Shown: positions 16,119-23,933 of the stretch, piece after piece | Numbering within the stretch: position 1 is the stretch's first letter | How the letters are laid out: each line of letters starts with the position of its first letter | Assembly (NCBI GenBank): GCA_947501845.1 | Contig: CANMXP010000008.1 | Span: forward strand, 124,001-188,000 | Origin: an uncultured Flavobacteriaceae bacterium | Lineage (GTDB): Bacteria; Bacteroidota; Bacteroidia; Flavobacteriales; Flavobacteriaceae | Direction of reading: 5' to 3' | DNA length: 64,000 nucleotides | Made by a program: the position numbers and the translations under genes | The notes under the pieces: generated by a model | Seen by the model: only the letters and a program-made list of their open reading frames with translations | Databases searched by the model: none | What the model was told of the DNA's origin: nothing

Positions 16119-17522
16119 ATGACAACATATAATTTATACACACATTACAAAAAAATTCTCGCAGATACGATCACTCCTGTTAGCATCTATTTGAAAATTA
16201 GAGATAAGTATCCTAACAGTATTTTACTAGAAAGTAGTGATTACCATGCAAATGACAATAGTTTTTCTTATATCTGTTTCAATCCAATAGCCTCAATCAA
16301 GGTTGAAAATGAGATTATTAACCAAACATTTCCAGACGGAAGTACTCTAGAAAAACCAATAACTAATGATATTGATGTCTCTGAAGAGATACACCAATTC
16401 ACGAAACGATTTAATATTAATTCGGATACCGAATTTAAATTTATAAACAATGGTATTTTTGGTTATATAGCCTATGATGCTGTTCGGTATTTTGAAGATA
16501 TCGATATTTCTAAAAAAGATGATTCAATACACATTCCTGATGTATATTATGCCGTCTATCAGAACATCATTGCTATAAATCATCATAAAAACGAAGCCTA
16601 TATCTTTGCACACTGCCATGATACAGAAAATAATATTGATGAAATAGACCATCTCATCAAGGTTAAAAACTTTGCTTCTTACAACTTCTATCCAAAAGGA
16701 AATATTACCTCAAATCTAACAGACGATGAATATAAAACACATGTGGAGTTAGCAAAAAAACACTGTGCGAGAGGTGATGTATTTCAGTTGGTTTTATCTA
16801 AAAGCTTTGCACAAGAATTTAAAGGTGATGAGTTTAATGTATATCGTGCTTTACGCAGTATAAACCCTTCACCCTATTTATTTTATTTTGATTACGGTAA
16901 CTTTAAGATTTTTGGTAGTTCGCCAGAAGCACAACTTATTGTAAGCAATGGAAAGGCCGAAATTCACCCTATTGCGGGAACGTTCAAGCGTACTGGAAAT
17001 GATTCTCAAGATGCAGAATTAGCTAAAAAATTGGTTAAAGACGATAAAGAAAATGCCGAGCATGTTATGCTGGTAGATTTAGCAAGAAACGATCTAAGCC
17101 GTCACGGAAGCCTAGTTAATGTTGAAACTTATAGGGAGGTTCAATTTTTCTCTCACGTTATTCACCTAGTAAGTAAGGTTACTGGTCAAAAACATAAAGA
17201 AACATCCACCATGCAAGTGGTTGCCGATACATTTCCTGCTGGAACATTGAGTGGTGCGCCAAAACACCGAGCGATGCAACTTATCGAACAATACGAAAAA
17301 ACAAGTCGTTCTTTTTACGGTGGTGCCATAGGTTTTATGGATTTTGAAGGCAACTTTAATCATGCCATTATGATTAGAACCTTCTTGAGCAAAAACCACA
17401 AATTACATTGGCAAGCTGGTGCAGGGTTAGTTTCAAAATCTAATTCAGAAAACGAATTGCAAGAAGTATATAATAAATTAGGAGCATTAACTAAGGCTAT
17501 TGAATTAGCTGAAGAAATATGA
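16119..17522 (+). CDS. trpE: Anthranilate synthase component I
   Basis: 467 residues from the ATG at 16119; a GTG at 16089 would add 10 residues without support. The chorismate-using enzyme converts chorismate and ammonia (from TrpG) to anthranilate, the first step of tryptophan synthesis. The Trp-feedback motif LLES is present near residue 36. Catalytic landmarks are VLSKSFA near 228, IAGTFKRTG, the DLARNDLSRHG metal/chorismate region near 320-330, and the C-terminal GAIGFMDFEGNFNHAIMIRT. The LLES motif supports allosteric inhibition in addition to attenuation by the leader upstream. Confidence 0.95.
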   Translation: MTTYNLYTHYKKILADTITPVSIYLKIRDKYPNSILLESSDYHANDNSFSYICFNPIASIKVENEIINQTFPDGSTLEKPITNDIDVSEEIHQFTKRFNINSDTEFKFINNGIFGYIAYDAVRYFEDIDISKKDDSIHIPDVYYAVYQNIIAINHHKNEAYIFAHCHDTENNIDEIDHLIKVKNFASYNFYPKGNITSNLTDDEYKTHVELAKKHCARGDVFQLVLSKSFAQEFKGDEFNVYRALRSINPSPYLFYFDYGNFKIFGSSPEAQLIVSNGKAEIHPIAGTFKRTGNDSQDAELAKKLVKDDKENAEHVMLVDLARNDLSRHGSLVNVETYREVQFFSHVIHLVSKVTGQKHKETSTMQVVADTFPAGTLSGAPKHRAMQLIEQYEKTSRSFYGGAIGFMDFEGNFNHAIMIRTFLSKNHKLHWQAGAGLVSKSNSENELQEVYNKLGALTKAIELAEEI

Positions 17523-17565
17523 GAAGTAACTTGAGGCATGAAGATAGAAATAAGCTTGTGTATCC

Positions 17566-17637
17566 AGACAAAATGAATAAAGAAAATAAAAAATTTAACT
17601 AAAAACAGATTCCTGCCTTCGCAGGAATGACAAAAAA
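17566..17637 (+). repeat. REP-like hairpin upstream of trpG
   Basis: A perfect 8-bp stem ATTCCTGC/GCAGGAAT (17609-17616 with 17621-17628) with loop CTTC is followed by GACAAAAAA and then the trpG ATG at 17638. The 17566-17608 part (ACAAAATGAATAAAG...) matches half of the second hairpin of the same composite element found before trpD and trpA. Confidence 0.85.
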
Positions 17638-18204
17638 ATGACGAAAGTATTAGTTATAGATAATTACGACAGTTTCACATACAATCTAGTTCACTATCTA
17701 GAAGATTTAAATTGTGACGTAACCGTTGTTAGGAATGATAAATTGGTTTTAGATGATGTAGAGCCTTTCGATAAAATTGTTTTATCTCCAGGACCTGGTA
17801 TTCCAGATGAAGCTGGCTTATTAAAACCAATAATTGAAAGATTTGCAGCTACTAAAAGTATTTTGGGCGTTTGTTTAGGACAACAAGCAATTGGTGAAGT
17901 ATTTGGTGGATCTCTCATTAATTTAGACGAAGTATACCATGGTGTTTCAACAAATGTCACCATTAGTGTAGATGACGAACCTATTTTTGAAGGTTTAAAT
18001 AAAAATATAGAAGTTGGTAGGTATCATTCTTGGGTAGTTAATCCAGATTTACCCGATAGTTTAGAAGCTACTTCGTTTGATGAAAACGGACAAGTCATGT
18101 CGTTACGACATAAAGTCTACGATGTAAAAGGCGTTCAATACCACCCGGAATCGGTATTAACACCAAACGGAAAGAAAATATTAGAAAACTGGTTGAATAG
18201 TTAG
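17638..18204 (+). CDS. trpG: Anthranilate synthase component II (glutamine amidotransferase)
   Basis: 188 residues, a full class-I glutamine amidotransferase. NYDSFTYNLVHYL is at the N-terminus, the nucleophile Cys in GVCLGQQAIGEVFGG near residue 81, and the catalytic His-Glu in YHPES near 168. It hydrolyses glutamine and passes ammonia to TrpE. The operon setting makes TrpG the primary role, though such subunits can also serve PabB. A REP-like hairpin ends 9 nt before its start codon. Confidence 0.93.
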   Translation: MTKVLVIDNYDSFTYNLVHYLEDLNCDVTVVRNDKLVLDDVEPFDKIVLSPGPGIPDEAGLLKPIIERFAATKSILGVCLGQQAIGEVFGGSLINLDEVYHGVSTNVTISVDDEPIFEGLNKNIEVGRYHSWVVNPDLPDSLEATSFDENGQVMSLRHKVYDVKGVQYHPESVLTPNGKKILENWLNS

Positions 18205-18527
18205 TAGTATTTAGTTGCAGTTAGCAGTGCTTACTCAGCTGAAAAAAGCTATAATTAAAAATTGAATTGAACTTGAATTTCAGAAATAGTCGGAATCATC
18301 AAAATTCAGAAATAATGAAAGAAGGAATGGAGATGCGAAGCATAGCTAGCTTCAAGTACATAATTACGAAAGTGAATGATGCATTAGCAATTTCCTAACT
18401 TTGATATGATTTTTGGTTCGTTTTGTATCAAGACAAAATGAACTAAAGCAAAAATAGAAAGTAAAACCTAAAAGAATCCTGTTTTAGCTCATCTTGAATA
18501 AAGGACGAAAGACAGGAATGACAAAAA
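18205..18527 (+). repeat. Repeat-rich spacer between trpG and trpD
   Basis: No gene is supported here. It contains degenerate heptamer-like repeats just after trpG (18204-18235), a hairpin GTTCGTTTTGT/ACAAAATGAAC (18416-18426 with 18433-18443) and an expanded version of the trpG-type hairpin (AATCCTGT near 18475 with ACAGGAAT at 18512-18519). The latter ends 8 nt before the trpD ATG. The second half is the same composite element found before trpG and trpA. Confidence 0.72.
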
Positions 18528-19523
18528 ATGAAAGACTTATTAAACAGGCTTATAAATCACGAAAGCATTACAAGCGAAGAAGCAAAACAAGTATTGGTAA
18601 ACATCTCTAATGGTATGTATAACCAAAGTCAAATTGCATCTTTTCTTACTGTTTTTATGATGCGAAGCATTACCTTGGAAGAATTACGCGGTTTTAGAGA
18701 CGCCCTTTTAGAATTATGCATAGCCATCGACTTAAAAGACTTTAATGCTATCGATTTATGCGGAACTGGTGGTGATGGTAAAGACACCTTTAATATCTCA
18801 ACCCTGTCATCATTTGTATCTGCTGGGGCTGGTATTAAAGTGGCCAAACATGGTAACTATGGCGTATCTTCTGCTTGTGGATCTTCAAATGTTATGGAAT
18901 ATTTAGGTATTAAATTTTCTAATGATGAAGATTTCCTAAAAAAATCTATCGACAAGGCAGGAATCTGTGTTCTACACGCACCATTATTCCACCCTGCTAT
19001 GAAAAATGTAGCACCTATTCGTCGCGAACTGGGTGTAAAAACATTCTTTAATATGTTAGGGCCTATGGTAAACCCATCATTTCCTAAAAATCAAATGGTA
19101 GGCGTTTTTAATCTAGAATTGCTACGTTTATACGGCTACCTATATCAAAATACAGATAAAAATTACAGTATTGTTCATGCATTAGATGGTTATGATGAAA
19201 TTTCTTTAACTGGAAACACAAAAGTCATTTCTAATAATTCCGAAACCATGTTTTCACCAGAAGATTTAGGTATTTCAACAATCACTCAAGAATCAATTTT
19301 TGGAGGAAATACTGTAGAAGATGCGGCTAAAATATTTGTAAACGTTATTGAAGGAAAAGGCACCGAACCTCAAAACCATGTGGTTTGTGCCAATGCAGGT
19401 TTAGCCATAGCAACAACCAAGCAAATTAGTCACAAAGAAGGATTTGAGCAAGCAAAAGAATCATTGCTTTCAGGAAAAGCAAAAGCGAGTTTAGACACAT
19501 TAATTGAATTAAGTAAAAAATAG
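18528..19523 (+). CDS. trpD: Anthranilate phosphoribosyltransferase
   Basis: 331 residues, typical length. The PRPP-binding CGTGGDGKDTFNIST is near residues 78-92, KHGNYGVSSACGSSNVMEYLG near 107-127 and APLFHPAMKNVAPIRRELGVKT near 150-171. It attaches anthranilate to phosphoribosyl pyrophosphate, the second committed step. It is a separate protein here, not fused to TrpG as in enteric bacteria. The start codon directly follows a CAGGAATGACAAAAA repeat tail. Confidence 0.95.
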   Translation: MKDLLNRLINHESITSEEAKQVLVNISNGMYNQSQIASFLTVFMMRSITLEELRGFRDALLELCIAIDLKDFNAIDLCGTGGDGKDTFNISTLSSFVSAGAGIKVAKHGNYGVSSACGSSNVMEYLGIKFSNDEDFLKKSIDKAGICVLHAPLFHPAMKNVAPIRRELGVKTFFNMLGPMVNPSFPKNQMVGVFNLELLRLYGYLYQNTDKNYSIVHALDGYDEISLTGNTKVISNNSETMFSPEDLGISTITQESIFGGNTVEDAAKIFVNVIEGKGTEPQNHVVCANAGLAIATTKQISHKEGFEQAKESLLSGKAKASLDTLIELSKK

Positions 19524-19558
19524 TTTGCAGTAGGCTATAACAGCAAACCGTTTTACTC

Positions 19559-19628
19559 ACTGAACACTGAACACTGAATACTGAATACTGAATACTGAAT
19601 ACTGAATACTGAATACTAAATACTAAAA
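19559..19628 (+). repeat. Heptanucleotide tandem array upstream of trpC
   Basis: Ten head-to-tail 7-bp units: ACTGAAC x2, ACTGAAT x6, ACTAAAT and ACTAAAA. The array occupies most of the trpD-trpC spacer, and its last base is the A of the trpC ATG at 19628. The period is unambiguous and there are no spacers, so this is a simple-sequence array and not CRISPR. Confidence 0.95.
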
Positions 19629-20410
19629 TGACCATACTAGATAAAATAGTCAAAGATAAACGTAAGGAAGTCGACCTTCGGAAAAGTTTAATTCCAGTAA
19701 CGCAATTAGAGCAATCTGTTTTATTTGAAAGAGAAATTGTTTCTCTTTCAAATAACTTAAAACATAGTGAATCGGGGATTATTGCAGAACATAAAAGACG
19801 TTCGCCTTCAAAAGCAGTAATAAATCAAAGCTTGAACGTTCAAGATGTTGCAAAAGGTTATGAAGATGCTGGTGTTTGTGGGATGTCGGTGTTAACCGAC
19901 GGAAAGTATTTTGGAGGCTCACTAGACGATTTATTAACTGCCAGGGCTAGCTGCAATTTGCCGTTACTTCGTAAAGAATTTATCATAGATGAGTATCAAA
20001 TACTAGAAGCTAAGGCACATGGAGCAGATGTTATTTTATTGATCGCAGCCATTTTAACCAGAGGGGAAATTAAGCAGTTTTCGGAATTTGCAAAACGTTT
20101 GAATTTGGATGTTTTATTAGAGGTTCATAATGAAGAAGAACTCCATAAGTCTGTCATGCCATCATTAGACATGTTAGGTGTGAACAATAGAAATTTAAAA
20201 ACCTTTGATGTTAGCTTAGAGACAAGCAAAACATTAAGTAAGCTTATTCCTGATGATTTTGTAAAAGTTTCAGAAAGCGGCATTAGCAATATTGAAGCTA
20301 TTAAAGAATTGAAACCTTATGGTTATCAAGGATTTTTAATTGGTGAAAACTTTATGAAAACAGAGAATGCTGGGGCAAGCGCCAAACAATTTATAAAGAG
20401 CCTCATCTAA
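19628..20410 (+). CDS. trpC: Indole-3-glycerol phosphate synthase
   Basis: 260 residues, one TIM barrel. IIAEHKRRSPSKAVI near residues 50-64 contains the catalytic Glu-Lys pair. LRKEFIIDEYQILEA near 116, DVLLEVHNEEEL near 160 and GVNNRNLKTF near 182 are the other family motifs, with VSESGI near 216. It closes carboxyphenylamino-deoxyribulose phosphate to indoleglycerol phosphate. It is separate from TrpF. The ATG follows immediately on a heptamer array, with no Shine-Dalgarno-like sequence visible. Confidence 0.95.
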   Translation: MTILDKIVKDKRKEVDLRKSLIPVTQLEQSVLFEREIVSLSNNLKHSESGIIAEHKRRSPSKAVINQSLNVQDVAKGYEDAGVCGMSVLTDGKYFGGSLDDLLTARASCNLPLLRKEFIIDEYQILEAKAHGADVILLIAAILTRGEIKQFSEFAKRLNLDVLLEVHNEEELHKSVMPSLDMLGVNNRNLKTFDVSLETSKTLSKLIPDDFVKVSESGISNIEAIKELKPYGYQGFLIGENFMKTENAGASAKQFIKSLI

Positions 20411-20506
20411 CTCCTCCAAGGAAGGAGAATATGTACTCGAATGAAAAAAGAAATAAAAAACATATCAAAAGCTAACAATACGCCTTCATCTTCAGAGAGG
20501 ATTGGA
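20411..20506 (+). repeat. Repeat-derived spacer between trpC and trpF
   Basis: Right after the trpC stop is a short imperfect inverted repeat, CTCCTCCAAGGAAGGAG (20411-20427). Just before trpF comes TTCAGAGAGGATTGGA (20491-20506), which runs into the start codon. Both resemble the GGAGAGG-type palindromic repeats common in Bacteroidota spacers. The GAGAGG could act as the ribosome-binding site. Confidence 0.45.
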
Positions 20507-21175
20507 ATGAGGCTAAAAGTTTGCGGAATGAAATATGAAGAGAATATCACTCAAGTTGCAAATTTACAACCTGACTATCTAGGATTTATATTTTACAAAA
20601 AATCTGCAAGACATTTTAACAGCAATATCCCCAAATTACCAGAATCCATAAAAAAAGCAGGGGTTTTTGTAGATGAAAGTTTAGAGCATGTTGCCAAACT
20701 AATAAACAAGCATCAACTTCAAGCAGTTCAACTACATGGAAAAGAATCGCCCGAATACTGCGAAGCTTTACGCCATACGGAACTCGTTTCTGTATCCCAC
20801 AAAAAGAATCTGAAACCAATTCAGATTGAAATAATAAAAGTTTTCTCCATTAAAAACGAGTTCAATTTTGAGGTTCTAAAACCTTACGAAGACGTCTGTG
20901 ATTACTTTTTATTCGATACCAAAGGAAAATTACCTGGAGGTAACGGCTACACGTTTGATTGGAGCGTGTTGAATAATTATCCATCTACCAAACCTTTTTT
21001 TCTTAGCGGTGGTATTGGCTTAGATCAAGTTGAAGCTATTAAAAAGTTCAAACAAAGTGAAGCTTCAAAATATTGTTATGCCCTAGATATAAACAGTAAA
21101 TTCGAAATAGAACCTGGATTAAAAAATATTGAAAAATTAAAAACATTTAAACAAGACTTGTCATTCCGCACTTGA
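20507..21175 (+). CDS. trpF: Phosphoribosylanthranilate isomerase
   Basis: 222 residues from the ATG at 20507; the frame is open back to an ATG at 20441, but MRLKVCGMKY matches the usual TrpF N-terminus with the catalytic Cys in KVCGM. YLGFIFYKKSARH, VQLHGKESPEYC near residue 76-87, the catalytic Asp in FLFDTKGKLPGGNG near 129 and SGGIG near 164 follow. Residues ~89-105 (RHTELVSVSHKKNLKPI) look like a translated intergenic repeat inserted in frame, making the protein slightly long. The last residues (LSFRT) and the stop come from another repeat hairpin. The enzyme is expected to be functional since all core motifs are intact. Confidence 0.92.
   Translation: MRLKVCGMKYEENITQVANLQPDYLGFIFYKKSARHFNSNIPKLPESIKKAGVFVDESLEHVAKLINKHQLQAVQLHGKESPEYCEALRHTELVSVSHKKNLKPIQIEIIKVFSIKNEFNFEVLKPYEDVCDYFLFDTKGKLPGGNGYTFDWSVLNNYPSTKPFFLSGGIGLDQVEAIKKFKQSEASKYCYALDINSKFEIEPGLKNIEKLKTFKQDLSFRT
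20772..20830 (+). repeat. REP-like element inserted in frame within trpF
   Basis: The segment contains AATCTGAA/TTCAGATT (20807-20814 with 20820-20827) and a left arm CATACGGAACTCGTTTCTG complementary, with mismatches, to the right part. It resembles the GAACTTGTTTC-type inverted repeats common in Bacteroidota genomes. It keeps the reading frame open and adds about 15-17 residues to the protein. Confidence 0.6.
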
Positions 21176-21183
21176 TGCGGAAT
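21161..21183 (+). repeat. REP-like hairpin overlapping the trpF stop codon
   Basis: A perfect 8-bp stem ATTCCGCA/TGCGGAAT (21163-21170 with 21176-21183) with loop CTTGA. The trpF stop TGA (21173-21175) lies in the loop, so the last codons of trpF are within the repeat. Confidence 0.82.
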
Positions 21184-21210
21184 CCATAATAAATTAAATA
21201 AAAAATCAAA

Positions 21211-21243
21211 CAGATTCCTGACAAAACAGGAATGACAGAAATT
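21211..21243 (+). repeat. REP-like hairpin upstream of trpB
   Basis: A 7-bp stem ATTCCTG/CAGGAAT (21214-21220 with 21227-21233) with loop ACAAAA, then GACAGAAATT and the trpB ATG at 21244. It is a degenerate copy of the element before trpG and trpA. The in-frame ATG at 21232 is part of the repeat, not the likely start. Confidence 0.78.
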
Positions 21244-22425
21244 ATGAATTACAACGTAAACGAAAAAGGCTATTATGGAGAATTTGGAGGCGCATATATT
21301 CCAGAGATGCTATATCCCAACGTAGAAGAGTTACGCCAAAACTATCTTAAAGTGATGGCCGAACCTGAGTTTCAAAAAGAGTTCGATCAACTTTTAAAAG
21401 ATTATGTAGGACGTCCTTCTCCACTTTACTTTGCAAAACGCCTCTCAGAAAAATATAACGCCAAAATTTATTTAAAACGTGAAGACCTTAACCATACGGG
21501 AGCCCATAAAATAAATAATACCATTGGTCAAATACTCATGGCAAAACGCTTAGGAAAGCACAGAATTATTGCTGAAACTGGTGCAGGACAACATGGTGTT
21601 GCCACTGCTACCGTTTGTGCATTGATGGGCTTGGAGTGTATTGTTTATATGGGAGAAATCGATATAAAAAGACAAGCACCAAACGTTGCCAGAATGAAAA
21701 TGTTAGGAGCTACTGTAGTACCTGCTCTTTCTGGAAGCCGTACCTTAAAAGATGCCACCAACGAAGCTATTCGAGATTGGATCAATAATCCCGTAGACAC
21801 CCATTATATTATAGGTTCAGCTATCGGCCCACACCCTTATCCAGATATGGTGACCAAGTTTCAATCTGTTATTTCAGAAGAAATTAAATGGCAATTAAAC
21901 GAGCATGAAGGAAGAGAAAATCCTGATTATGTGGTTGCTTGTATAGGTGGTGGAAGTAACGCCGCTGGAACCTATTATCATTTTTTACATGAACCTGACG
22001 TTAATATTATTGCCGTTGAAGCTGCTGGCTTAGGAGTCGATTCTGGTGAAAGTGCAGCAACATCTGTTTTAGGGAAAGAAGGCATTATACATGGTTGCAA
22101 AACCTTATTAATGCAAACAAACGATGGCCAAATAACAGAACCTTATTCTATTTCGGCAGGTTTGGACTACCCTGGTGTTGGTCCTATGCACGCCCATTTG
22201 TGTAAAACAGGACGTGCAGAATTTATGGCTATTACAGATGATGAAGCAATGAAAGCTGGGTTAAAATTATGCGAACTAGAAGGCATAATCCCTGCTATAG
22301 AAAGCTCCCATGCACTTGCTATTTTCGAACAAAAAAGTTTTAAACCCAACGATGTCGTGGTAGTGAGTTTGTCTGGTCGAGGTGATAAAGATTTGGAGAA
22401 TTATATTGAGTATTTTAAGATATAA
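21244..22425 (+). CDS. trpB: Tryptophan synthase beta subunit
   Basis: 393 residues from the ATG at 21244; the in-frame ATG at 21232 is inside a repeat hairpin. [14 protein letters not shown] is the canonical N-terminus. The PLP lysine is in [13 protein letters not shown] near residue 87, [14 protein letters not shown] near 110, the phosphate-binding GGGSNAAG near 233 and SGRGDKD near the end. It condenses indole with serine, and forms the alpha2-beta2 complex with TrpA encoded ~290 nt downstream. Confidence 0.96.
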   Translation: MNYNVNEKGYYGEFGGAYIPEMLYPNVEELRQNYLKVMAEPEFQKEFDQLLKDYVGRPSPLYFAKRLSEKYNAKIYLKREDLNHTGAHKINNTIGQILMAKRLGKHRIIAETGAGQHGVATATVCALMGLECIVYMGEIDIKRQAPNVARMKMLGATVVPALSGSRTLKDATNEAIRDWINNPVDTHYIIGSAIGPHPYPDMVTKFQSVISEEIKWQLNEHEGRENPDYVVACIGGGSNAAGTYYHFLHEPDVNIIAVEAAGLGVDSGESAATSVLGKEGIIHGCKTLLMQTNDGQITEPYSISAGLDYPGVGPMHAHLCKTGRAEFMAITDDEAMKAGLKLCELEGIIPAIESSHALAIFEQKSFKPNDVVVVSLSGRGDKDLENYIEYFKI

Positions 22426-22718
22426 CAACTCAAAATGAAGCCAGAACTTGAAATTAAAAACAGGACACTTAGATATTCAAATCCCAAATCAATTCGCAGA
22501 ATTGACCTGCCAAGGCGAAGAATAGATGAAGAAAAGCTCCGAAAAATAGGAGAACGCAGTTCGACGCGGAGTTTTCAAATCGGTTTTCAGTTTTTTAACT
22601 GAAAAATCCCTTGGATTGGATGTCTTTTTTTGGTTCGTTTTTTGGACAAGCAAAAAATGAATAAAGAGAAAAACATAACTAAAAAATGGATTCCTGCCTT
22701 CGCAGGAATGACAAAAAA
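22426..22718 (+). repeat. Repeat-rich spacer between trpB and trpA
   Basis: No gene is supported here. It holds a TTTTCAGTT/AACTGAAAA hairpin near 22583-22606, a GTTCGTTTTTT/CAAAAAATGAAT-type hairpin (22633-22662) and the composite element's final hairpin ATTCCTGC/GCAGGAAT (22690-22697 with 22702-22709). That last hairpin is identical to the one before trpG and, like it, ends 9 nt before the start codon. Confidence 0.78.
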
Positions 22719-23489
22719 ATGAACAGAATAAATCAAAAACTACAAGAAGATAAGAAGTTACTTTCTATATACTTCACAGCAGGTTACCCTAACATCAACG
22801 ATACGGCTACAATCATTCAAGATTTAGAAAAAAACGGTGTCGATATGATTGAAATAGGCTTGCCATTTAGTGATCCTCTAGCCGATGGACCAACCATCCA
22901 AGCAAGTTCTACACAAGCTTTAAAAAATGGCATGACCACCGAGGTTCTTTTTGAACAATTAAAGGACATTAGGAAATCAGTTAGTATTCCTTTAATCATT
23001 ATGGGGTATTTTAATCCAATGTTTCAATATGGTGTAGACGCTTTTTGTAAAAAATGTCAAGAAATTGGTATAGATGGCTTAATAATTCCAGATTTACCCG
23101 TAGACGTATATCATGAAAAATACCAAACCATCTTTGAGAAGCATGGTTTAATTAATGTGTTTTTAATCACACCACAGACTAGTGATGAACGCATTCATTA
23201 TATAGACTCTATTTCAAATGGTTTTATTTATATGGTTAGTAGTGCTAGTACAACTGGTGCCAAAGTTGGTTTTGGAGAAGAACAAACCCAATATTTTGAG
23301 CGCATAGGTAATATGAACCTTAAGAACCCTCAAATTGTCGGATTTGGTATTAGCAATAATCAAACTTTTACGCAAGCCACACAATACGCTAAAGGCGCTA
23401 TTATTGGCAGTGCTTTTGTAAAACATGTTACAAACGAAGGTATTAGTAATATTAACCACTTTATTAGTTCAATATTAAACCATGAATAA
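22719..23489 (+). CDS. trpA: Tryptophan synthase alpha subunit
   Basis: 256 residues from the ATG at 22719. The frame can be read back to 22686, but those 11 codons (MDSCLRRNDKK) are a translated repeat hairpin. LLSIYFTAGYP, the catalytic Glu in MIEIGLPFSDPLADGPTIQ near residues 45-63, IMGYFNPMFQYG near 95 and the catalytic-loop Asp in DGLIIPDLPVDVY near 122 are present. It cleaves indoleglycerol phosphate to indole, channelled to TrpB. Its last 8 nt overlap the DUF805 gene, suggesting coupled translation. Confidence 0.96.
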   Translation: MNRINQKLQEDKKLLSIYFTAGYPNINDTATIIQDLEKNGVDMIEIGLPFSDPLADGPTIQASSTQALKNGMTTEVLFEQLKDIRKSVSIPLIIMGYFNPMFQYGVDAFCKKCQEIGIDGLIIPDLPVDVYHEKYQTIFEKHGLINVFLITPQTSDERIHYIDSISNGFIYMVSSASTTGAKVGFGEEQTQYFERIGNMNLKNPQIVGFGISNNQTFTQATQYAKGAIIGSAFVKHVTNEGISNINHFISSILNHE

Positions 23490-23931
23490 GTTGAAAATTG
23501 AAAGACATGGTTTTTTTAAATGGTATCTAGCTGTTTTAATAGATAATTATGCTAATTTTTCTGGTAGAGCTAGGCGGCAAGAGTACTGGATATTTGTTTT
23601 GTTTCAAATTGTTCTGTTTTTTTTATTAGGTTTTTTATCTGTTGCGATAGAAGATTTTTTTGAAACCTCATCATTTAGTATCCTTATAATTGTCTACTTA
23701 TTAGGTACTCTAATTCCTTGGTTAGCAGTTAACGTAAGGCGATTACATGATACTGGAAAAAGCGGAGGCTATCTTTTTGTAAATTTAATCCCTATAGTTG
23801 GAAGAATTTGGTATCTCATTTTAATGTGTACCGATGGTGACCATGGATCAAACATATATGGTCCTGATCCAAAAGCCAATAACGATTATGATGAAATTGA
23901 TGAAATTGGAAAACCTTTGTTAGATAATTAG
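23482..23931 (+). CDS. DUF805 family membrane protein
   Basis: 149 residues. The DUF805 signature is clear: NYANFSGRARRQEYWIFVLF near residues 24-43, three hydrophobic segments, VRRLHDTGKSGG near 88-99 and a C-terminal CTDGDHGSNIYGPDP. It is an inner-membrane protein of unknown function. The ATG overlaps the trpA stop (ATGAATAA), so it is probably the last or second-last gene of the trp transcript. Nothing known links the family to tryptophan. Confidence 0.88.
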   Translation: MNKLKIERHGFFKWYLAVLIDNYANFSGRARRQEYWIFVLFQIVLFFLLGFLSVAIEDFFETSSFSILIIVYLLGTLIPWLAVNVRRLHDTGKSGGYLFVNLIPIVGRIWYLILMCTDGDHGSNIYGPDPKANNDYDEIDEIGKPLLDN

Positions 23932-23933
23932 CT

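Noticed and set aside
18315-18398. 27-codon frame between trpG and trpD
   Set aside because: No conserved features, lies in repeat-derived spacer, and open frames of this length are expected by chance.
19559-19628. Possible CRISPR array
   Set aside because: The unit is 7 bp with no spacers, so this is a simple tandem repeat; no cas genes are present.
22686-22718. N-terminal extension of trpA (MDSCLRRNDKK)
   Set aside because: These codons are the translation of the repeat hairpin; the conserved TrpA N-terminus starts at the ATG at 22719.
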